Below, in pieces: positions 7,245-15,870 of a stretch of DNA of 35,217 nt. The position numbers and the translations under genes are program-made. The notes beneath the pieces are model-generated. The model worked only from the letters and a program-made list of their open reading frames with translations. It was not told where the DNA came from and ran no database searches. Location: positions 19,745 to 54,961 of the forward strand of contig NZ_JAEMSD010000004.1 of NCBI RefSeq assembly GCF_016462955.1, given 5' to 3'. Position 1 is the stretch's first letter. Each line of letters begins with the position of its first letter. This DNA comes from Bradyrhizobium sp. GTDB lineage: Bacteria; Pseudomonadota; Alphaproteobacteria; Rhizobiales; Xanthobacteraceae.

Positions 7245-9749
7245 ATGGTGCTTCGAAACGTCATTCTCATGACGCTTGCGGTTGTGCTCCTCGCGATGGG
7301 CGTCGCCTTGATGGCCGGGGGTCTCTGGCTGATCGCCCTTGGCGGATCCTGGTACTACGCCCTGTCTGGCCTCGCGTTTCTGGCAAGCTCGATCCTCCTG
7401 TTTCGCCGCGACGAACGGGCGTTGTGGGTCTTCTGCTTCGTTACCGCGGGCACCCTGGTTTGGTCGCTGTGGGAGGTCGGCCTGGACTGGTGGCCGCTGG
7501 CCGCGCGCGGCAGCATCATCTTCGTCATCGGCGCAATCCTGTTGACCCCCTGGATTGCTGGTAGCTTGGCCCGGAGGGGCTCCGCATCGTCTCGACTTCG
7601 TCAGGGATCCGCATGGCGTGGCGGCGGATTGGCACTGTCGATCGTGCTATGCGCGGCGCTCCTGGTGGCTGCCGCGTCTTGGACGACTGATCCGCATCGC
7701 TTGGTGGCAAAGACGACTTCCGTCTCCAAAGCAACGCCGGACCCGGCGGCTGTAGCAGCGCAGGATGTGCCGCCAGGTGAGTGGCACGCCTACGGGCGCG
7801 CCGGACGTGGCCAGCGCTATTCGCCACTCGATCAGATCACGCCGCAGAACGCCGGGAAACTCCAAGTGGCCTGGACCTATCATACCGGCGACATGCGAGG
7901 GCGACCCGGCGATCCCGAAGAGACGACGTTTGAAGTAACGCCTCTGAAGATCGGCGATCGGCTTTATCTCTGCACGCCGCATCAGTCGGTCATTGCCTTG
8001 GACGCGACTACCGGAACGGAGATCTGGCGCTATGACCCGAAGATTCTCGACAAGCTCGCCCTTCAGCATCTCACCTGCCGCGGGCTGTCCTACTATCCCG
8101 GCGCTTTCGATGCGAACCAGACTCCCGCCAGGAATGCTGTCGATACCGCAGCTGCTCCGGAGGCGGCTACCAACAAGCCGGTCCCCGACATGCCGATTGC
8201 CGCGGCGGACGGCGTGCCGACCGCGAACTGCACGGCGAAGCTGTTCATGCCCACGGCGGATGGCCGATTGATCGCGCTCGATCCGAACAGTGGAGCGGTG
8301 TGCCGCGACTTTGGCAGGGGCACCGGCCAGATCAATCTATGGGCCAACATGCCGAATGTGCGGCCCGGCGCCTACTACTCCACCTCGCCGGTGGTTGTCG
8401 CAGGCGGCCTGGTGATCGTAGGCGGCACGGTGCTCGACAACGTCTCCACCAAGGAGCAATCCGGTGTGATTCGTGGCTTTGACATTCTGACGGGCGATCT
8501 GGTTTGGGCCTGGGATTCCGGCAACCCCGACCGGACGACGCCGCTTCCGCCAGGTCAGACCTACACGGCCAATTCGCCCAACAGCTGGTCGATCATGAGC
8601 GTCGATGAAGCGCTCGGGCTCGTCTACGTGCCGCTCGGCAATCAGCCGCCCGATCAATGGGGCGGCAACCGAAGCGAAAGCGTCGAGCGATTCTCCTCTT
8701 CGGTCGTCGCTCTGGAAGTCGCCACGGGCAAGGTGCGCTGGGCGTTCCAAACGGTGCACCACGACCTCTGGGATTACGACGTCCCCTCGCAGCCTACGCT
8801 GATCGACCTGACGATCAAGGGACAGACCGTTCCGGCCTTGGTCCAGCCGACAAAGCAGGGCGAAATCTTTGTGCTGGATCGGCGGAACGGAAGCCCGGTG
8901 CTCCCGGTCACGGAAACGCGCGCGCCGCAAGGTGCGGCCAAGGGAGATCACACGGCGCCAACGCAGCCGGTGTCCGCGTTGTCATTCAATCCGGCACCGC
9001 TCAACGGTGCCAGCATGTGGGGGGCGACGCTGTTCGATCAGCTCGCCTGCCGTATCCAGTTTCGCCGCCTGCGATACGACGGACGCTTCACGCCTCCGTC
9101 CACCGATGGATCGCTGATTCATCCCGGCAACTTCGGGGTATTCAATTGGGGCGGCATTGCCGTCGACCCGCAGCGACAGATCGCGTTCGTAACGCCCGCC
9201 TCGCTTGCGTTCGTGTCTCAACTCGTGCCGCGCGTCGACGATCGGACGATGTATGTCCAGGGCAGCAACAGACCTGACAATAGCCTTCCGGCGCTGAATG
9301 AGAACTTCGGCGCTCCGTTCGCAGTGAAGCTGTCGGCCTTCACTTCGCCGCTCGGATTGCCCTGCCAGGCTCCGCCGTGGGGATATGTGGGCGCTGCGGA
9401 CCTCACCACCGGGAACGTGCTCTGGCAGCACAAGAACGGCACGGTCAGGGATCTCATGCCGCTTCCAATCCCGTTCAAAATGGGCGTGCCAAACCTCGGG
9501 GGGCCTATCCTCACGGCTGGAGGCATCGCCTTCCTTTCGGGCACGCTCGACTATTATCTGCGTGCCTACGACGTGAGCACGGGCGAGCAGATCTGGGAGG
9601 GCCGGCTGCCGGCTGGAGGGCAAGCTACGCCGATGACCTACCTCGGCGCCGATGGACGTCAGTTCGTCCTGGTCGTCGCGGGCGGGCACGGTTCGCTCGG
9701 GACTAAGCGGGGCGATGCGGTGATCGCATACGCTTTGCCCAAGAACTGA
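7245..9749 (+). CDS. gcd: Membrane-bound PQQ-dependent glucose dehydrogenase
   Basis: The 834-residue protein oxidises glucose to gluconolactone on the periplasmic face and passes electrons to ubiquinone. The N-terminal part (about 140 residues) has several membrane helices (VILMTLAVVLLAMGVALMAG, SGLAFLASSILLF, WVFCFVTAGTLVWSLWEVG, IIFVIGAILLTPWIAG and LALSIVLCAALLVAAA). The eight-bladed quinoprotein propeller follows: WHAYGRAGRGQRYSPLDQIT, VAWTYHTGD, LYLCTPHQSVIALDATTG, HHDLWDYDVPSQP, then the diagnostic end GGHGSLGTKRGDAVIAYALP. The length fits the mGDH family (E. coli Gcd is about 800). The start is the ATG at 7245, five bases after AAAGGTGG. No pqq biosynthesis gene is in the window. Confidence 0.95.
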   Translation: MVLRNVILMTLAVVLLAMGVALMAGGLWLIALGGSWYYALSGLAFLASSILLFRRDERALWVFCFVTAGTLVWSLWEVGLDWWPLAARGSIIFVIGAILLTPWIAGSLARRGSASSRLRQGSAWRGGGLALSIVLCAALLVAAASWTTDPHRLVAKTTSVSKATPDPAAVAAQDVPPGEWHAYGRAGRGQRYSPLDQITPQNAGKLQVAWTYHTGDMRGRPGDPEETTFEVTPLKIGDRLYLCTPHQSVIALDATTGTEIWRYDPKILDKLALQHLTCRGLSYYPGAFDANQTPARNAVDTAAAPEAATNKPVPDMPIAAADGVPTANCTAKLFMPTADGRLIALDPNSGAVCRDFGRGTGQINLWANMPNVRPGAYYSTSPVVVAGGLVIVGGTVLDNVSTKEQSGVIRGFDILTGDLVWAWDSGNPDRTTPLPPGQTYTANSPNSWSIMSVDEALGLVYVPLGNQPPDQWGGNRSESVERFSSSVVALEVATGKVRWAFQTVHHDLWDYDVPSQPTLIDLTIKGQTVPALVQPTKQGEIFVLDRRNGSPVLPVTETRAPQGAAKGDHTAPTQPVSALSFNPAPLNGASMWGATLFDQLACRIQFRRLRYDGRFTPPSTDGSLIHPGNFGVFNWGGIAVDPQRQIAFVTPASLAFVSQLVPRVDDRTMYVQGSNRPDNSLPALNENFGAPFAVKLSAFTSPLGLPCQAPPWGYVGAADLTTGNVLWQHKNGTVRDLMPLPIPFKMGVPNLGGPILTAGGIAFLSGTLDYYLRAYDVSTGEQIWEGRLPAGGQATPMTYLGADGRQFVLVVAGGHGSLGTKRGDAVIAYALPKN

Positions 9750-9794
9750 CCCCTCCCCTTCACCGCAAGATCGGCCGACAGCCTCCTCGCCCAT

Positions 9795-9869
9795 TTATCT
9801 GAGTGCGTTGTAGTACATTGCGACACCCTCGATGTCTTCATCAGTCAAGCCACGCGCCGCAGCCGACAT
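9795..9869 (-). pseudogene. C-terminal remnant of a c-type cytochrome
   Basis: On the minus strand, a 24-codon frame reads MSAAARGLTDEDIEGVAMYYNALR and then stops. The GLTDEDI..VA.YY pattern is the usual C-terminal helix of cytochrome c4/c553-like domains. A stop lies directly upstream in frame. About 22 codons further up, in another frame, VAATCQSAGEG could be a degenerate heme-binding CxxCH site, which suggests deletion plus frameshift. It is downstream of, and on the same strand as, the molybdenum hydroxylase and cupin operon. Members of that family often use a cytochrome c partner. The assignment rests on a short motif. Confidence 0.4.
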
Positions 9870-10255
9870 GCCTCATATCGATCCCGGTGATACTGCTCGG
9901 CATCTACTTGTCCTTCTCCTGCGCTCTGGCATGTCGCGGCAACGTGAGCCGGTGCGCGCCTTGGAAAGGTCCCTGCGTTCTCACGCTGATCGCAATCGGC
10001 ACGCGTCCTCTTCCCCGGCTTTCGTGAGGAGCCGCCACGCCACCGGTAAACCGCGCCACGACTGAAGACATGTTGGACCACGCGCACGTAGACACTCCTG
10101 TGGTACAGGCGCGTGATACAATCGCGAGACAACTCCCGAGCCAGCTGCAAAATTCCAACTCGACAGGGATATCGTCTCCAAGCACGCTGGCGATTTGTCG
10201 TATTCATATTCTCGACGACCGTTGGCGCGCCCCAGCGAGAGAGCCATCGCTGCCG
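9870..10255. other. Decayed intergenic stretch
   Basis: About 390 bases between the cytochrome remnant and the cupin gene. Three overlapping minus-strand frames of 74-120 codons are open, but none has a ribosome-binding site or a recognisable domain, and frame-shifted fragments of the cytochrome seem to be scattered in it. I see no intact gene. Confidence 0.4.
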
Positions 10256-10702
10256 CTATTGGTGATCTCGACGCCCGTTTCCAGTTAGGCCGGCGAGGCG
10301 CGGATCATCATGATTGTCGCGATATTCGAGGCCGAGCGGGCCGATCGCGGACACCTGCGTGACGTATTCGCCGGACTTTGCCCAATGGAAATGCCAGGTC
10401 TCACCGGGCAGCACGAGGACGGTGCCCGGCGGATAGGCCTTCACCTTGCCGCCGTCGAAGGTCTCGCCGAGCCCTATGTAGAAGACGCCGGACATCACCG
10501 TGTAGATCCGATCCTCCGGATGCTTGTGCGGCATCAACTTCGTGCCGCCGGGCACTTTCACTCGGACCACGTAGGGACCAGGTTCAGCCGGATGGCCGAC
10601 CATGACAGCCAGCCGCGCGCCCGGCGGAAAGGCTGGAAACGGCTTCCACGCGATATCCTCGGGCAGGACAGCCCGAAATCTGTCTTCATCAGGCTGATGC
10701 AT
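10256..10702 (-). CDS. Cupin domain protein
   Basis: The 148-residue protein is a single-domain cupin. Motif 1 is visible as PHKHPEDRIYTVMSGVFYIG, with two histidines and an acidic residue able to bind metal, and motif 2 as PPGTVLVLPGETWHFHWAKSGE with the further histidine. The N-terminal part (FRAVLPEDIAWKPFPAFPPGARLAVMVG) resembles the region seen before the fold in small quercetinase-like or ChrR-like cupins. AAAGGAG lies six bases upstream of the ATG. It is the last gene of the minus-strand operon that begins at the epoxide hydrolase, 33 bases after the molybdenum hydroxylase. The substrate is unknown. Confidence 0.88.
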   Translation of the reverse strand: MHQPDEDRFRAVLPEDIAWKPFPAFPPGARLAVMVGHPAEPGPYVVRVKVPGGTKLMPHKHPEDRIYTVMSGVFYIGLGETFDGGKVKAYPPGTVLVLPGETWHFHWAKSGEYVTQVSAIGPLGLEYRDNHDDPRLAGLTGNGRRDHQ

Positions 10703-10735
10703 TTGGTCTCCTTTGCCGAGATGTGCTTGAGGCAG

Positions 10736-12904
10736 TCAGGTCTTGAGCGCGTCGGGGTCGATCGGCATGTTGCGCAATCGCCTGCCAGTGGCTGCAAAAA
10801 TCGCGTTCGCCACGGCCGGTACGATGCCCGAGGTTCCGGCCTCACCCATTCCACCGGGAGGCTCCGTCGACTTTACGAGGTAGACCTCGATGGCCGGCGC
10901 CTGGTCGATGCGCAGCATCTGATAGGTATCGAAATTAGTCTGTTCGACGCGACCGCTCTTTAACGTAATCTCACCGTAAAGGGCCGCGGTGACGCCGAAC
11001 ATGACGCCGCTCTGGATCTGCGCCTGCACTGTGTCGGGATTGACCACGATGCCGCAGTCCATGGCGCACACGACGCGGTGCACTCGCACCGATCCGTCCT
11101 TGGCAACCTCGACCTCGGCAACCTGCGCGAGATGGCTTCCGAACACATTTTGCAGGGCGACGCCCCGGCCTCGTCCCGGGGGCAATGGTGTGCCCCATCC
11201 CGCCTTTTCCGCGGCAAGATCGAGCACAGCCTTCGCACGCGGGTTGTGGTCTAGTAACGCACGGCGATAGGCGACCGCATCCTGCCTCGCCGCCGCTGCC
11301 AATTCATCGATGAAGCTTTCGGTGACGAATACGTTGTGCGAGGGACCGACGCTGCGCCAGAAAGCCGTCTTAATGCCCGGCGGTTCGACGCGAACATATT
11401 CGACATGGACGTTCGGAAGCGAATAGACGAGGTCGATCGCGCCTTCCGTCGTGTCGGGATCGAGCCCATTCCTGAATGCGGGCGGAAGCCACCGCGCGAT
11501 CACGGAGGAGCCGGCGAAGCGGTTGGTCCATGCCACGGGTCTACCGCTCTCGTCGAGACCGGCCTCGATGCGGTCGACCCAATAGGGACGGTACATGTCG
11601 TGTTGGATGTCCTCTTCGCGCGTCCACACGACCTTCACGGGACCATCGACTTGCTTGGCGATCTCGACGGCACGTACCGCGCCATCGGCCTCGAGGCGGC
11701 GCCCAAAGCCTCCGCCGATCAGATGATTGTGAACGGTGACCTTGTCGGGCGGCAGGCCGGCTGCCTTCGCTGCCATCGCCTGGACTCTTGCGATCGCCTG
11801 CGTGCCGACCCAGATCTCGCACTCGTGGCCGCGGAAGTGGACCGTGCAGTTCATCGGCTCCATCGTTGCGTGTGCCAGAAATGGCAGGTGATAGCTCGCC
11901 TGGACCCGGGTCGAGGCGCCGGCCAACGCCTTCGCAGCGTCGCCGATGTTTTGCGCAACGGGACCGGACTTCAGAGTGGCGTCCTCAAGCTCGCGGGCGA
12001 TGTCCTGCGTGGTGAGACCGGCATGGGGCCCGTCCTCCCACTCGATCTTGAGCGCCGCCAGACCCTTCTTGGCCGCGCCCATGTGATCCGCAACGACGGC
12101 AACCGCATCATCGAGCCGGACGATCTGGCGCACGCCTTTGATGGCCATCGCCGCACTGTCATCCACCTTCTTCAGTCTGCCGCCGAACACCGGCGATTGA
12201 GCCAATGTCGCGATCTTCAGCCCGGGTAGCCGCACGTCAATTCCGTAGAGGGCGGAACCGTTCACCTTGCCCGAGACGTCCAGCCGACGCACCGGCGTGC
12301 CGATCAACTTGAACTCATCCGCATTCTTGAGAACCACTTTGGCGGGCGGAGCGATCGTCGCAGCGTCGGCGGCGAGCTCACCATATTTGAGGCGGCGCCC
12401 GCTCGGCGCATGGAGAACCTCGCCTGCCTCGGCGCGGCAGTGTCCTGCATCGACGCCCCAGCGCCGCGCGGCTGCTTCGATCAGCATGATCCGCGCGGTT
12501 GCGCCGGCTTCCCGCAACGGCTTCCAGGCGCCACGGATCGCGTTCGAATTGCCGGTCGCCTGCACACCCAGCAGCGGGTTGGCATAGAGCTTTTCGTTGG
12601 GCGGCGCATGTTCGAGCCGGACCTGGTCGAGGCCGACCTCCAACTCTTCGGCAATCAGCATCGGAATGGAGGTGTAGGTGCCTTGCCCCATTTCGACATA
12701 CGGCATGGTCAGGACCACCTCACCGTCAGGGCCGATCCGGATAAAGGCGTTCGGCTCAAACGTCGCGGCGGAGGAGCTTTTGCTCTCGCCGAAGGGCAAG
12801 CTCAAGCTCAACACCAGGCCACCGCCGGCCAGGGCCGTCTTCACCAAAAAGTTGCGACGGGACAGCGTGGCAGAGGCGTGAGACGCCGTGGGATTCGATG
12901 TCAT
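10736..12904 (-). CDS. Molybdopterin-binding subunit of a xanthine dehydrogenase family enzyme (isoquinoline 1-oxidoreductase beta-like)
   Basis: The 722-residue precursor starts with a twin-arginine signal (LSRRNFLVKTALAGGGLVLSLSLP), so it acts in the periplasm. Family motifs are seen in order: FIRIGPDGEVVLTMPYVEMGQGTYTSIPMLIAEEL, GSALYGIDVRLPG, GGGFGRRLEADGA, VEPPGIKTAFWRSVG and GGMGEAGTSGIVPAVANA with the catalytic glutamate. This is the IorB/aldehyde-dehydrogenase type, which hydroxylates N-heterocycles or oxidises aldehydes at a molybdenum centre. The start is the ATG at 12904 with AAGGAG upstream; the track's TTG at 12910 overlaps the previous stop. The gap to the [2Fe-2S] subunit gene is two bases, so the pair is translationally coupled. 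The substrate cannot be read from sequence. Confidence 0.93.
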   Translation of the reverse strand: MTSNPTASHASATLSRRNFLVKTALAGGGLVLSLSLPFGESKSSSAATFEPNAFIRIGPDGEVVLTMPYVEMGQGTYTSIPMLIAEELEVGLDQVRLEHAPPNEKLYANPLLGVQATGNSNAIRGAWKPLREAGATARIMLIEAAARRWGVDAGHCRAEAGEVLHAPSGRRLKYGELAADAATIAPPAKVVLKNADEFKLIGTPVRRLDVSGKVNGSALYGIDVRLPGLKIATLAQSPVFGGRLKKVDDSAAMAIKGVRQIVRLDDAVAVVADHMGAAKKGLAALKIEWEDGPHAGLTTQDIARELEDATLKSGPVAQNIGDAAKALAGASTRVQASYHLPFLAHATMEPMNCTVHFRGHECEIWVGTQAIARVQAMAAKAAGLPPDKVTVHNHLIGGGFGRRLEADGAVRAVEIAKQVDGPVKVVWTREEDIQHDMYRPYWVDRIEAGLDESGRPVAWTNRFAGSSVIARWLPPAFRNGLDPDTTEGAIDLVYSLPNVHVEYVRVEPPGIKTAFWRSVGPSHNVFVTESFIDELAAAARQDAVAYRRALLDHNPRAKAVLDLAAEKAGWGTPLPPGRGRGVALQNVFGSHLAQVAEVEVAKDGSVRVHRVVCAMDCGIVVNPDTVQAQIQSGVMFGVTAALYGEITLKSGRVEQTNFDTYQMLRIDQAPAIEVYLVKSTEPPGGMGEAGTSGIVPAVANAIFAATGRRLRNMPIDPDALKT

Positions 12905-12906
12905 GA

Positions 12907-13377
12907 TCAACGCTCCTTCACTTGCGATCCGGCGGCAAGCTTGATCGCCTCGCGAATGCGGACATACGTCCCACAGCGGCAGATGTTGCCGCTCATGGCA
13001 TCATCGATATCCGCGTCGGTCGGGTGAGGCTTGTCCGCGAGCAGCGCCGAGGCCGACATGATCTGGCCGGACTGGCAATAGCCACATTGCGGCACTTCGT
13101 GCTCGAGCCAGGCTTTCTGCATCTTCGCGCCTGCCGGCGTCCCGCCGATCGCTTCAATCGTGGTGACCTTGCCCTCGCCGATGCTATCGACAGTGGTGAT
13201 ACAGGAGCGGACCGCCGCGCCGTCGAGATGGACCGTGCACGCTCCGCACAATGCCATGCCGCAGCCGAATTTCGTGCCGGTCATGCCGAGCACGTCGCGC
13301 AACACCCAGAGCAACGGGGTGTCGCCATCGACGTCGACGCTGCGAGGGATTCCGTTTACATCGATCGTGAAGCTCAT
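12907..13377 (-). CDS. [2Fe-2S] subunit of the molybdenum hydroxylase (isoquinoline 1-oxidoreductase alpha-like)
   Basis: The 156-residue electron-transfer subunit carries two [2Fe-2S] clusters. The plant-ferredoxin-type site is [22 protein letters not shown] (Cys39, 44, 47 and 59). The second, helical site is [11 protein letters not shown] and [16 protein letters not shown]. No signal peptide is present; in this family the subunit is exported folded together with the Tat-tagged large subunit. The track's start at 13575 is wrong: the ATG at 13377 follows AAGGAGGATCAC, an excellent ribosome-binding site, and begins at the conserved MSFTIDVNG. Confidence 0.94.
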   Translation of the reverse strand: MSFTIDVNGIPRSVDVDGDTPLLWVLRDVLGMTGTKFGCGMALCGACTVHLDGAAVRSCITTVDSIGEGKVTTIEAIGGTPAGAKMQKAWLEHEVPQCGYCQSGQIMSASALLADKPHPTDADIDDAMSGNICRCGTYVRIREAIKLAAGSQVKER

Positions 13378-13439
13378 GTGATCCTCCTTGTATTCTGGCA
13401 AAACGGGCACGACATGCGGTCGCGCGCGGGACCGTTGAT

Positions 13440-14288
13440 TCATCCGCCCAGCTGGCCGACGTGGAAACCGAGTCGAGTCTCGACGTCGCCGGGGCGGTGA
13501 AAGCCGCGCCCCATGAGCGCCTTGATGCGGCTCTGAGCTGCGGGGCGTGCGAGCGAGGCCAGGAACGCGTCCCACTCGGGCTTGATCTCGACATCGGGCG
13601 GCAGGCTCGCAATATCGACGAGGCGCTTTGTCTCGGCGATGGCGTCCTTGTCGAACGTCGCGATACGCATCGCGAGCGCCTCAACGAAGCCGTCGAGCTC
13701 GGCATCCGGCAAGGATCGGTTCACATAGCCATATCGTTCGGCCAGATCACCGTGGACGTCGTCGGCGCTCAGTAGAACCTCGAGCGCGCGGCCACGGCCC
13801 ATCAGGCGTGGCAATCGCGCCATCGGTCCTCCGCCCGGCACGAGGCCCGCGCCGACCTCCCATTGCGACAGGATCGCCTTCTCGCGGCTGGCAAAGCGCA
13901 TGTCGCAGGCGAGCGCGAGCTCGCTGCCGACACCTGTTGCGCGGCCGCGGATCGAAGCGATGGAGACGACAGGCGCGCGGCTGAGCCGCACCAGGGTGTC
14001 GGGCAGCGACGGCAGACCCGTCGGTCCGGGCGGAACGGCAAGCGATTCCTCCAGCGGTGCGAGGAAATCGTAATGCGTGATGAAGAATCCTTTGACGGCG
14101 CTGTCGAACACCACCACCTTCACTTGCGGATCGGTCTCAATCGCGGTGACAATGTCGCTGAGCAGCGGAAGATGCCTGGGGCCGAAGATATTGACGGGCG
14201 GCATGTCGAAGGTGACACGCCAGTAGGTCGGCAGCCGGCGTTCAAGGCGGATCTCGTCGGTCGCAAATCCACGTTCGGGACGGTTCAT
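13440..14288 (-). CDS. Enoyl-CoA hydratase/isomerase (crotonase) family protein, copy 1
   Basis: The 282-residue crotonase-fold protein shows the [17 protein letters not shown] entry, the oxyanion-hole region ([24 protein letters not shown]) and the second active-site segment ([35 protein letters not shown]). Both positions normally held by catalytic glutamates appear to be Glu (GSELA and QWEVG). It ends in the family's helical C-terminus. AGGAG lies eight bases before the ATG. It is the second gene of the epoxide hydrolase operon and is clearly paralogous to the gene at 23792-24628. Whether its substrate is a CoA ester is not shown by sequence, as no CoA ligase is in the window. Confidence 0.9.
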   Translation of the reverse strand: MNRPERGFATDEIRLERRLPTYWRVTFDMPPVNIFGPRHLPLLSDIVTAIETDPQVKVVVFDSAVKGFFITHYDFLAPLEESLAVPPGPTGLPSLPDTLVRLSRAPVVSIASIRGRATGVGSELALACDMRFASREKAILSQWEVGAGLVPGGGPMARLPRLMGRGRALEVLLSADDVHGDLAERYGYVNRSLPDAELDGFVEALAMRIATFDKDAIAETKRLVDIASLPPDVEIKPEWDAFLASLARPAAQSRIKALMGRGFHRPGDVETRLGFHVGQLGG

Positions 14289-14313
14289 GGTCTCACTCCT
14301 GATCTATGCCGTT

Positions 14314-15627
14314 TCAGATTGACTGGCGCAGTGGGCGGAATGCGGTGCGAATCTCCGCCGTGAACAATGCGGGCTGCTCCCAGGCTGCGAAGTGACCGCC
14401 CTTGTCGAGACGGTTGTAGTGCATCAGCCTCGGATAGGCTTTCTCGGCCCAGCTGCGCGGCGCTGCATAGATCTCGTCGGGAAAGACGCTGACGGCGACG
14501 GGAATCTGCACGTGCTTTGGCGCGAAGAACACCAGCTTGTTCTCCCAATAGAGCCGCGCCGACGAGACCGCGGTGTTGGTGAGCCAGTAGAGCGTGATGT
14601 TGTCGATCACATCGTTCCGCGACAGGCCTTCCGTCTTGCCGTCGAAGACGCGCGCGATCATCGCGGCGCTACGCGCATCATGGTCGAGTATCCAGGACGC
14701 GAGGCCCGCGGGCGAGTCGACCAAGCCGTAAAGCGTCTGCGGCCGGTTGGACATCTCGATCGCATAGCCGAGGCCGTGCTTGTAGAAATCGTCGAGCTGA
14801 TCGTAGGCGATGCGCTCCTCCGCCGAGAGGTTCGCCGGTCGCGTTCCGCCCGGCTGAAGTGCCTTGGCGATATCGTCGGGGACGGTGGCGGGCATGTTGG
14901 TGTGGATGCCGAGCAGCTCCGGCGGCGCGATCAGCGCCATCTGTTCGGTGACCGCATTGCCCCAATCACCGCCTTGCGCCACGTAGCGGGTGTAACCGAG
15001 ACGCTTCATCAGCACGATCCAGGCGCGCGCGATACGCTGCGGATCCCAGCCGAGCGTGGTCGGCTTGCCGGAGAAGCCGTGACCGGGCAGCGAGGGAATG
15101 ACCAGATCGAATGCGTCCCTGGCGTGCCCGCCGTGCGCAGTCGGATCGGTGAGCGGATCGATGATCTTGATCTGCTCGATAATCGAGCCGGGCCATCCAT
15201 GCGTGACGATCATCGGCAGCGCGTTTTCGTGCCGCGAGCGGACGTGAATGAAATGGATGTCGACGCCGTCGATCTCGGTGACGAATTGCGGCAGGGCGTT
15301 CAACCGCGCTTCGATCTTGCGCCAGTCGTAATCGCTCTGCCAATAGCGCACGAGTTGCTGCACTGTTCTCAGCTGCACACCTTGCGACTGGTCCGTGACG
15401 ATCTCGCGATCCGGCCAGCGCGTTGCTGCCAGGCGACGGCGCAGGTCGAGCAGGTCCTCCTTGGGCACGTTGACGCGGAACGGATGGATCTCCTCGCTCG
15501 CGGCAGCCTTCGCCGGATGCAGCGGCAGCAGGCTCGATACACCGGCGGCAACGGCTCCCATCGCGGCCTGGCCCAACAGTTGACGGCGATCGGGGTTGAA
15601 GATGTCGGCGCGTGCCTGCGTGGTCAT
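14314..15627 (-). CDS. Exported epoxide hydrolase (EHN-domain alpha/beta hydrolase)
   Basis: The 437-residue precursor has an N-terminal Tat-like export signal (DRRQLLGQAAMGAVAAGVSSLLP, then AKAAA), then the epoxide hydrolase N-terminal domain (IHPFRVNVPKEDLLDLRRRLAATRWPD). The alpha/beta hydrolase core follows: VTHGWPGSIIE as oxyanion motif, QGGDWGN with the nucleophilic Asp, and LDKGGHFAAWEQP with the catalytic His. This is the microsomal-type epoxide hydrolase family, which opens epoxides to diols. AAGGGAG precedes the ATG. It is the first gene of a five-gene minus-strand operon, and about 100 bases upstream is a three-unit TAAC repeat array (15726-15755). Confidence 0.93.
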   Translation of the reverse strand: MTTQARADIFNPDRRQLLGQAAMGAVAAGVSSLLPLHPAKAAASEEIHPFRVNVPKEDLLDLRRRLAATRWPDREIVTDQSQGVQLRTVQQLVRYWQSDYDWRKIEARLNALPQFVTEIDGVDIHFIHVRSRHENALPMIVTHGWPGSIIEQIKIIDPLTDPTAHGGHARDAFDLVIPSLPGHGFSGKPTTLGWDPQRIARAWIVLMKRLGYTRYVAQGGDWGNAVTEQMALIAPPELLGIHTNMPATVPDDIAKALQPGGTRPANLSAEERIAYDQLDDFYKHGLGYAIEMSNRPQTLYGLVDSPAGLASWILDHDARSAAMIARVFDGKTEGLSRNDVIDNITLYWLTNTAVSSARLYWENKLVFFAPKHVQIPVAVSVFPDEIYAAPRSWAEKAYPRLMHYNRLDKGGHFAAWEQPALFTAEIRTAFRPLRQSI

Positions 15628-15725
15628 TGCGGATCTCCCTTGCTATGGTCGGTGGCGATGGCCGATCTCGATATCGGGCCATCGTTGCGTCGTGCATGGA
15701 GATTGACCCAGCCCCTGTTGCTTGG

Positions 15726-15755
15726 CGAGTTATCGGTTGTTAGACCTCGTTAGCC
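15726..15755 (-). promoter_or_regulatory. TAAC-repeat operator A, upstream of the epoxide hydrolase operon
   Basis: Read toward the operon, the strand carries CTAACGAGGT, CTAACAACCG and ATAACTCGCC: three TAAC units at exactly 10-bp steps (GTTA at 15729, 15739 and 15749 on the plus strand). The same array occurs at four other promoters of this block. A weak -10-like TCAATC lies about 20 bases downstream. A further GCGAGG block on the far side is shared with operator E. Confidence 0.65.
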
Positions 15756-15870
15756 TTTGCGAGGGTGCGCGATCAGGACGAGCGGCGACATTGCTTCAGG
15801 CGATGCAACGCGAAACGGCGCACGACAGTGAGCCGCCGTGCGCCGTGGGCAGGAGATGCTCTCGCCTTTT

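Noticed and set aside
11336-12229. 297-codon plus-strand ORF opposite the Mo hydroxylase
   Set aside because: Antisense shadow of a well-recognised enzyme.
14392-15753. 453-codon plus-strand ORF opposite the epoxide hydrolase
   Set aside because: Antisense shadow with Arg/Asp/Val-rich composition; the minus strand has HGWPG and GGDWGN motifs.
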